Shown one piece after another: positions 5,881 through 12,100 of a DNA stretch of 12,100 nt. Position 1 is the stretch's first letter. Every line of letters begins with the position of its first letter. The position numbers and the translations under genes are program-made. The notes beneath the pieces were generated by a model. The model did not search any database, had not been told where the DNA came from, and saw nothing but the letters and a program-made list of their open reading frames with translations. Source of the stretch: JBQLZQ01 sp052168355 (GTDB lineage Bacteria; Pseudomonadota; Alphaproteobacteria; DSM-16000; Inquilinaceae); assembly GCA_052168355.1 (NCBI GenBank), contig JBQLZQ010000076.1, positions 1 through 12,100 on the forward strand, in the 5' to 3' direction.

Positions 5881-6819
5881 ATGGCGACCCTTCCGTCGCT
5901 GAACGCGCTCAGGGCTTTCGAGGCGGCGGGACGGCTCTTGTCGTTCACGGCGGCGGCGCGGGAACTGAACGTCACCCAGGCGGCGATCAGTCACCAGATC
6001 AAGGGGCTGGAGGCCCAGCTCGGCATTCGCCTGTTTCGCCGGATCAACCGCGGGCTGCTGCTGACCGATGCCGGCCAGGCCTATTTGCCCGAGGTGCGCG
6101 GCGCGTTCGAGCGGCTGACGGCGGCGACCGAGAAGCTGAAAATCAACGAATCCGGCGGTGTGCTGACGGTCAGCGTCCTGTCGTCCTTCGCCTCGAAATG
6201 GCTGGTGCCCCGGCTGCGCCGGTTCCGGGAGCGCAGCCCGGATATCGACGTCCGTCTGTCGGCCGACGACAGCCTGGTCGATTTCGACCGTCAGGACGTC
6301 GACATCGCCATTCGCTACGGACGCGGCGTCTATCCCGGTCTACGCGCCGACAAGCTGTTGACGGAGGAAGTGTTTCCGGTGTGCAGCCCCAGCCTGCTGG
6401 ACGGGCCGCACCCGCTGCGGGACCCCGCCGACCTGCGCCACCACACGTTGCTGCACGACGACATGCGCACCCATTGGGCCATGTGGCTGCGGGCCGCCGG
6501 CGTCGATCTGGAGGGGGCGGACCCGCATCGCGGACCGGCCTTTACCAGCAGCAGCATGGTGCTTCAGGCGGCCGTCGATGGTCAGGGCGTCGCCCTGGGG
6601 CGCAGCGCGCTCGCGTCCGACGATCTGGCTCATGGACGGCTGATCCGCCCCTTTGCCGTCAGCCTGCCGATCGACGTCGCCTATTACGTGGTCTATCCCG
6701 AACGGGCGACCGACCGGCCCAAGATCAAGGCATTCCGGGAGTGGCTGATGGACGAAGCCGAACGCGACAGCCATTTGGCGGACGGGATGATCTGGCCGGA
6801 TCCCGCCGCGCCGAGCTGA
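5881..6819 (+). CDS. LysR-family transcriptional regulator, GcvA-like
   Basis: A 312-residue DNA-binding regulator of the usual LysR length. The N-terminal winged helix-turn-helix covers about residues 5-65 (SLNALRAFEAAGRLLSFTAAARELN, then VTQAAISHQIKGLEAQLG, then LFRRINRGLLLTDAG). The form PSLNALRAFEAAGR with VTQAAISHQIK is typical of the GcvA subgroup. A linker helix leads to the periplasmic-binding-protein-like effector domain from about 95 (LTVSVLSSFASKWLVPRLRRF, then DVDIAIRYGRG). GcvA itself controls glycine cleavage in E. coli, but alphaproteobacterial GcvA-like proteins have many targets and the effector cannot be read. The ATG at 5881 has GGGGA 6 nt upstream. It is divergent from DUF1127 and convergent with the aminotransferase gene, 15 nt apart. 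Confidence 0.92.
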   Translation: MATLPSLNALRAFEAAGRLLSFTAAARELNVTQAAISHQIKGLEAQLGIRLFRRINRGLLLTDAGQAYLPEVRGAFERLTAATEKLKINESGGVLTVSVLSSFASKWLVPRLRRFRERSPDIDVRLSADDSLVDFDRQDVDIAIRYGRGVYPGLRADKLLTEEVFPVCSPSLLDGPHPLRDPADLRHHTLLHDDMRTHWAMWLRAAGVDLEGADPHRGPAFTSSSMVLQAAVDGQGVALGRSALASDDLAHGRLIRPFAVSLPIDVAYYVVYPERATDRPKIKAFREWLMDEAERDSHLADGMIWPDPAAPS

Positions 6820-6834
6820 GGCCTTTCACGGTGT

Positions 6835-8019
6835 TCAGCTCAAGGCGGGGGCCAGCCGGTCCAGCGCCGGTTCGATCCGTTGGGGCGACGCGGCAAAGCA
6901 CAGACGCAGATATCCTTCGCCGCCCTTGTTGAAGGCCGTACCCGGGGCCAGGCCCACCCCGGCCTCGTCGACCAGCCGGCGGGCCAGGGCCATGCTGTCG
7001 GGTTCGCCCTCGACCGCGAAAAACGCGTAGAAAGCGCCGTCCGGGCGAGCGATCCGAACCCGCGGCAGAACCGACAACCGGTCATAGACCAGGTCCCGCA
7101 TCCGGCGGCACCGCGCGACCAGATCGCCGACATAGTCCTCGCCCTTTTCCAGCGCGGCCAGGGCCCCGTACTGCAGGAAGGCGGGCGTGCCCGACGTGTT
7201 GTACTGCACCAGGTTTTCCAGCACCGGGCCCAGGGCGGGCGGGGCCACGATCCAGCCGATCCGCCATCCGGTCATCGACCAGTTCTTGGAAAAGGTGTTG
7301 ACCACGACCAGCCGGTCCTCGGGTCCCATGACCTGGAGGAAGGACGGCGCCACGCCGTCGTCGCCAAAACTGAAGCGGCCATACACCTCGTCGGCGACCA
7401 GCCACAGGCCCCGGTCGCGCACGAAATCACGCACCCGCAGCATGTCCCCGGCCGACAGGGTCCAGCCGGTCGGATTGGTCGGCGAATTGATAAAGATCGC
7501 CTTTGTCTTCGGCCCGCAGGCATCGAACAGGGCGTCGAGGTCGAGCTGCCAGCCATCGTTGCCCAGCGCCGTCGGCACCGGGCGCACGCCGGCCCCCTGC
7601 ATCTGCACCGCCGCGGTGATGTTGGGCCAGACCGGGGTGACGATGACCATCTCGTCGCCGGGACCGACCAGCATCTGCGCCACGGTCTGGATGGCCTGCA
7701 TCCCCGACCCGGTGACGGTAATGCGATCGATGTCGACGGGCGCGTCGTAGAGCCCCTGAAGATAGGCCGACAGGGCCTGGCGCAACGGCGGAATGCCCCG
7801 CTGGTAGGTATAGAAGGTGTGGCCCTGGCGCAGGGCGGCGATGGCGGCATCGGAAATGAAGTCCGGCGTGGGCAGGTCGCCTTCGCCGAACCACAGAGGG
7901 ATCATCCCTTCCCGCTCGCGCCCGTAGGTCGCGATCTCGACGATCTGACTGGCCGGCAGGCCAACGATCTCGGGCCGCAGCCCGGTCAACGCATTCTGGT
8001 CCGTCATCACCCGATCCAT
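6835..8019 (-). CDS. Class I/II PLP-dependent aminotransferase
   Basis: A 394-residue fold-type I aminotransferase with a normal length. Visible landmarks are the PLP-phosphate-binding region TVTGSGMQAI (about 101-110), NSPTNPTG (about 178-185, Asn182), VADEVYG (Asp210, Tyr213), the Schiff-base Lys245 in FSKNWSMTGWRIGW (Arg253 binds phosphate), and Arg372 in GYLRLCFA, the substrate alpha-carboxylate ligand. It transfers an amino group between an amino acid and a 2-oxo acid; specificity (aspartate, aromatic, alanine or other) is not readable. The ATG at 8019 follows a purine-rich GAAGAAAGAAA stretch; a second ATG four codons later is possible. It lies 114 nt downstream of the acetoacetyl-CoA synthetase on the same strand and may share its transcript. 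Confidence 0.9.
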   Translation of the reverse strand: MDRVMTDQNALTGLRPEIVGLPASQIVEIATYGREREGMIPLWFGEGDLPTPDFISDAAIAALRQGHTFYTYQRGIPPLRQALSAYLQGLYDAPVDIDRITVTGSGMQAIQTVAQMLVGPGDEMVIVTPVWPNITAAVQMQGAGVRPVPTALGNDGWQLDLDALFDACGPKTKAIFINSPTNPTGWTLSAGDMLRVRDFVRDRGLWLVADEVYGRFSFGDDGVAPSFLQVMGPEDRLVVVNTFSKNWSMTGWRIGWIVAPPALGPVLENLVQYNTSGTPAFLQYGALAALEKGEDYVGDLVARCRRMRDLVYDRLSVLPRVRIARPDGAFYAFFAVEGEPDSMALARRLVDEAGVGLAPGTAFNKGGEGYLRLCFAASPQRIEPALDRLAPALS

Positions 8020-8133
8020 TGTTTTTCTTTCTTCGCGCCGGCCGTGCCGACGCCGGGCGGCACGTTAGCAGCCGCGCCATCGACCCGTAAGGGCCGCGAT
8101 TGTCGGCGGACAATGCCCCCGGCGGACGCCGCG

Positions 8134-10125
<1,992 letters not shown>

Positions 10126-10132
10126 TGGTTTG

Positions 10133-10138
10133 TCCTCT
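10133..10138 (-). promoter_or_regulatory. Ribosome binding site deciding the aacS start
   Basis: AGAGGA on the minus strand is 7 nt from the ATG at 10125. It would be internal to the reading frame if translation began at the upstream GTG (10143), so it favours the shorter form. Confidence 0.65.
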
Positions 10139-10142
10139 GTCA

Positions 10143-10160
10143 CTCGCGCACGTGCGCGAG
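10143..10160. promoter_or_regulatory. Perfect 18-bp palindrome in the aacS leader
   Basis: CTCGCGCACGTGCGCGAG is fully self-complementary. It lies 17 nt upstream of the aacS start and 45 nt past the toxin stop. It could be a dimeric repressor operator for aacS, or, as RNA, a stem separating the toxin transcript from aacS. There is no T-tract, so it is not a standard terminator. Symmetry seen; role inferred. Confidence 0.5.
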
Positions 10161-10204
10161 GTCCATAGTGTAGTTGGGCCGCTCCGGGGCAGAAACCTTT
10201 CCGT

Positions 10205-10732
10205 TCACTTTTGCGGCGCCCCGGCGGCTGCTATCGCATCGGCTATGACGACGAGCGGCAGTATCAGCTTGAGCGGAGCGTCCAGCAATGGCAGGGCGCC
10301 AAACCGCTCGTACCACCGCATCGCCTTCTCATCCTTCGCATCGATGGCGATCGCAACGCCGCCGATTTTCGCCGCCACCGCCAAGGCGCGCCCGCCGGCC
10401 GCCAGCAGGAGATCGCCGCCGAGTCCCTGGTTCTGTACGGACAGATCGACAGCCAGCCGCCCGAGCCGAAAGACCGGCACATCGTAGCGGCCGAGCTTCT
10501 TGGTGAGCACCCGGGGCACCTTGCCAAACTCGATAGAGCCCGGACTGATCGAGTAATACCCCAGCACACGTGCCGGCTTGGCCGGAGAAACCGCGACAAA
10601 GGTCTTCGCGCCGCCGGAGTCGTGGTTCTGCCGGGCGTAGCGATTCAAGTAGTGGTTGAGATCGGACGACCCGCAGTCGAAGCTCTTGCGGTCATGATGC
10701 CGGCCGATGGTTTCCTCGCGCCAGTCAAGCAA
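10205..10732 (-). CDS. GNAT-family acetyltransferase toxin (TacT/AtaT-like)
   Basis: Toxins of this class acetylate aminoacyl-tRNA and stop translation. The 175-residue protein has the usual opening (HDRKSFDCGSSDLNHYLNRYARQN, Phe18-Asp19-Cys20-Gly21), the acetyl-CoA-binding loop QNQGLGGDLLL at about 100-110, and Tyr141 in RWYERFG, which aligns in position with the catalytic Tyr140 of Salmonella TacT (number recalled). The start appears to be TTG at 10732, since no ATG or GTG gives a sensible N-terminus; the spacing to GGGG just ahead is short, so translation may depend on coupling to the antitoxin. The gene follows the DUF1778 antitoxin stop by 4 nt, the standard order for this module. Which tRNA is targeted is unknown. 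Confidence 0.88.
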   Translation of the reverse strand: MLDWREETIGRHHDRKSFDCGSSDLNHYLNRYARQNHDSGGAKTFVAVSPAKPARVLGYYSISPGSIEFGKVPRVLTKKLGRYDVPVFRLGRLAVDLSVQNQGLGGDLLLAAGGRALAVAAKIGGVAIAIDAKDEKAMRWYERFGALPLLDAPLKLILPLVVIADAIAAAGAPQK

Positions 10733-10736
10733 TCCC

Positions 10737-11021
10737 CTAAGAGCTTTCCCGAGCGATCCGCCGCCGGGCGGCGGCCATGAGAGCAGGCGTCGGTTCGGGT
10801 GGGTTCTCCAGCAATTCCAGCACGCGCTCGGTGTCCCGGTCGGATAGCAGCATGCGCTCAGCCCTATCGACCACCATGCGCGCGGCGGGCAAGACGTTCC
10901 GCATGATGAAGCTGGTCACATCAAGGCGCTCATGGGCGGCGGCGTTGGCCAAAAGCCGCTTTTCTTCCTTGGTTGTCCGCAACTCGATCCTGTCCTCGCG
11001 GGCTGCACGGGTCACCGGCAT
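10737..11021 (-). CDS. DUF1778 ribbon-helix-helix antitoxin
   Basis: A 94-residue partner of the adjacent GNAT toxin. The N-terminal half fits the DUF1778 ribbon-helix-helix domain (DRIELRTTKEEKRLLANAAAHERLDVTSF at about 10-38; the strand RIELRTT would contact DNA). The C-terminal half (about 50-94, rich in charged residues and ending RRRIARESS) would wrap the toxin and block acetyl-CoA binding, as in known TacA-TacT complexes. The start at 11021 is backed by a strong SD GGAGG 5 nt upstream; a much longer in-frame reading to 11255 would run through the promoter and operator and is rejected. The antitoxin, alone or with the toxin, probably represses its own operon through the operator at 11049-11067. 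Confidence 0.88.
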   Translation of the reverse strand: MPVTRAAREDRIELRTTKEEKRLLANAAAHERLDVTSFIMRNVLPAARMVVDRAERMLLSDRDTERVLELLENPPEPTPALMAAARRRIARESS

Positions 11022-11026
11022 CGCGG

Positions 11027-11031
11027 CCTCC
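11027..11031 (-). promoter_or_regulatory. Ribosome binding site deciding the antitoxin start
   Basis: GGAGG on the minus strand is 5 nt before the ATG at 11021. This strong site fixes the 94-residue form and would favour high antitoxin synthesis relative to the TTG-started toxin. Confidence 0.7.
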
Positions 11032-11048
11032 ACGTCTCTCCAAATTCT

Positions 11049-11067
11049 GTACGGATTGTATCCGTAC
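11049..11067. promoter_or_regulatory. Operator of the toxin-antitoxin operon
   Basis: GTACGGAT and ATCCGTAC form a perfect 8-bp inverted repeat around TGT. The site covers the -10 box of the antitoxin promoter, so protein bound here would block RNA polymerase. This fits conditional autorepression by a ribbon-helix-helix antitoxin. The symmetry and position are seen; the binding is inferred. Confidence 0.7.
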
Positions 11068-11083
11068 GAAAAGGAGAAGTCAA
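11055..11083 (-). promoter_or_regulatory. Sigma-70-type promoter of the antitoxin-toxin operon
   Basis: On the minus strand TTGACT (11083-11078), a 17-nt spacer, and TACAAT (11060-11055) are each five of six to consensus. Transcription would start near 11048, leaving a leader of about 27 nt to the ATG at 11021. Confidence 0.75.
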
Positions 11084-11352
11084 CGCCGGCGTTTCCGGTC
11101 GCCGGTGAGAAGCGCAGCAGAACGCTCCAGCGATGAATTCTCGTATAAGATATGTCTGGGGCCGGTCCCTGGATCTGCGTGGGGCCGGAACCTGCCCCGA
11201 TGGGTTTACTCCTCGGCCGATGTGAATGGGAGCGGATGACCCGAACGTCACACATCCGTCTTGAATCGATCTGCTTTGCCGAACATAGATTTCGGCCGTC
11301 CTAAACCGCACCGTCAAAACCTTCTTCCCACCTCCGCAACCCTGCCGTCCCC
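11084..11352. other. Intergenic stretch between the toxin-antitoxin promoter and the HAD gene
   Basis: With the promoter side this makes a gene-free gap of about 330 nt. I see no convincing gene, RNA gene or repeat. A weak candidate promoter for the HAD gene is TTGAAT at 11261-11266, 17 nt, CATAGA at 11284-11289. The octamer GGGGCCGG occurs twice near 11158-11188 without clear meaning. Confidence 0.4.
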
Positions 11353-12054
11353 ATGATCCGCACCATCGCCTTCGATTGCGACGACACGCTGTGGCATTCC
11401 GAGACCCTGTTCGCCCTCACCCAGGAGCGGTTTCGCGACCTGCTGGGCGGTCATGCCCCGGCCGCCGATATCGATGCCGCGCTGCTGGCCACGGAGTCGC
11501 GCAACCTTCGGCTGTTCGGCTATGGCGTCAAGGGCTTCACGCTGAGCATGGTCGAGACCGCCATCGAGTTGACCGGCGGCCGCGTGACCGGGCGGGAAAT
11601 CCAGGCCATCCTGGATCTCGGCCGGTTCATGCTCGACCATCCGGTGGAGCTTCTGCCGGGGGTCGAGGACGCCATCGACCGGCTGCGCGTCGACCATCGG
11701 CTGATGGCCATCACCAAGGGCGACCTGTTCAACCAGGAAAGCAAGATCGCGCGGTCCGGCCTGGGCGACCGGTTCTGGCGGATCGAGATCGTGTCGGAAA
11801 AGGATCCGGAGACCTATCGCCGGGTCCTGGACGCCCATGGCGTGGCGCCGTCCGAATTCCTGATGGTCGGCAATTCCATCCGGTCGGACGTGCTGCCGGT
11901 GGTCGAGATCGGCGGCCGGGCCGTGCACATCCCCTATGCGATCACCTGGGAACACGAACGGGTGGACGAAACGACGGACGGTCCCTCGTTCCCCGTTCTC
12001 GACAGCATGAACGGCCTGCCGGCGCTGGTGGAGGCGCTCAAGAACGGTGGCTAG
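11353..12054 (+). CDS. HAD-superfamily hydrolase (phosphatase-like)
   Basis: A 233-residue haloacid-dehalogenase-type enzyme that probably removes phosphate from a small molecule. Motif I FDCDDTLW gives the nucleophile Asp8 and the acid/base Asp10. The cap lies between motifs I and II (about 15-95), as in subclass I members. Motif II is the Thr of MAITKGD (about 118), motif III the Lys of SEKDPETY (about 156), and motif IV the Asp of VGNSIRSDV (about 181). GNSIRSDV-type motifs occur in YjjG-like and related phosphatases, but the substrate is not readable. The start is ATG 11353, just before motif I. No SD is present, so initiation may be leaderless or weak. The stop is followed after 8 nt by a large inverted repeat. 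Confidence 0.88.
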   Translation: MIRTIAFDCDDTLWHSETLFALTQERFRDLLGGHAPAADIDAALLATESRNLRLFGYGVKGFTLSMVETAIELTGGRVTGREIQAILDLGRFMLDHPVELLPGVEDAIDRLRVDHRLMAITKGDLFNQESKIARSGLGDRFWRIEIVSEKDPETYRRVLDAHGVAPSEFLMVGNSIRSDVLPVVEIGGRAVHIPYAITWEHERVDETTDGPSFPVLDSMNGLPALVEALKNGG

Positions 12055-12062
12055 AGCGCGAT

Positions 12063-12100
12063 CGTCATTGGTGGAAGCGGACCCGCTTCCACCAATGACG
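12063..12100. repeat. Large perfect inverted repeat after the HAD gene (REP-like or terminator), at window edge
   Basis: An 18-nt arm at 12063-12080 is exactly complementary to 12083-12100, leaving only AC between. It starts 8 nt past the HAD stop and its right end is the window edge, so the full extent is unknown. The leading TAGAGCGCGATCG resembles the starts of intergenic palindromic repeats known from alphaproteobacteria, by memory only. As RNA it would be a very stable hairpin that could terminate or protect the HAD transcript. No other copy is seen in the window. Confidence 0.6.

Noticed and set aside
8099..8114. ATTGTC-GGCG-GACAAT stem downstream of aacS as a terminator
   Set aside because: Only 6 bp with no T-tract; it could equally be chance.
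11022..11255. Long N-terminal extension of the DUF1778 antitoxin frame
   Set aside because: It would translate through a good sigma-70 promoter and the operator. The ATG at 11021 has a strong SD and starts the conserved domain.

Overview
The window looks like a chromosomal segment of a GC-rich alphaproteobacterium, most plausibly a Rhodospirillales-type lineage. The evidence is the high GC content, an IalB-family gene directly upstream of rlmN, an ECF sigma/ChrR pair of the Rhodobacter RpoE-ChrR kind, a DUF1127 small protein, a GcvA-like LysR regulator and a Rhizobium etli-type asparaginase. The placement is inferred from gene families; no rRNA or tRNA gene is present.

Layout. 1-941 (minus): the 5' part of rlmN, cut by the window edge, preceded by a secreted IalB-family protein. 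1046-2490 (plus): an ECF sigma factor and its zinc anti-sigma factor ChrR, with a TGATCC-type promoter upstream that suggests autoregulation. 2498-3034 (minus): a SpoU/TrmH-family RNA methyltransferase, convergent with chrR. 3193-5459 (plus): an asparaginase and a SAM-dependent methyltransferase overlapping by ATGA. 5491-5712 (minus): a DUF1127 protein, divergent from a LysR regulator at 5881-6819 (plus), with an AT-rich, palindrome-bearing region between them. 6835-10125 (minus): a PLP aminotransferase and, upstream of it, acetoacetyl-CoA synthetase. 10205-11021 (minus): a GNAT-toxin/DUF1778-antitoxin module with a readable promoter and operator. 11353-12054 (plus): a HAD-family hydrolase, followed by a large inverted repeat that reaches the window edge.

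How the genes fit together. The sigma/anti-sigma pair is the clearest regulatory circuit. ChrR keeps all four zinc ligands of the sigma-binding domain and all four of the cupin domain at the spacing of the R. sphaeroides protein, so a singlet-oxygen or peroxide-type response is likely. The toxin-antitoxin unit is a compact autoregulated operon whose operator overlaps the -10 box. The asparaginase-methyltransferase pair is translationally coupled, but the methyltransferase substrate is unknown. The acetoacetyl-CoA synthetase and aminotransferase probably serve ketone-body/PHB and amino-acid metabolism.

I did not find a clearly novel multi-gene system. The best leads are the coupled asparaginase-methyltransferase pair, the regulatory palindromes, and the inverted repeat at the right edge.
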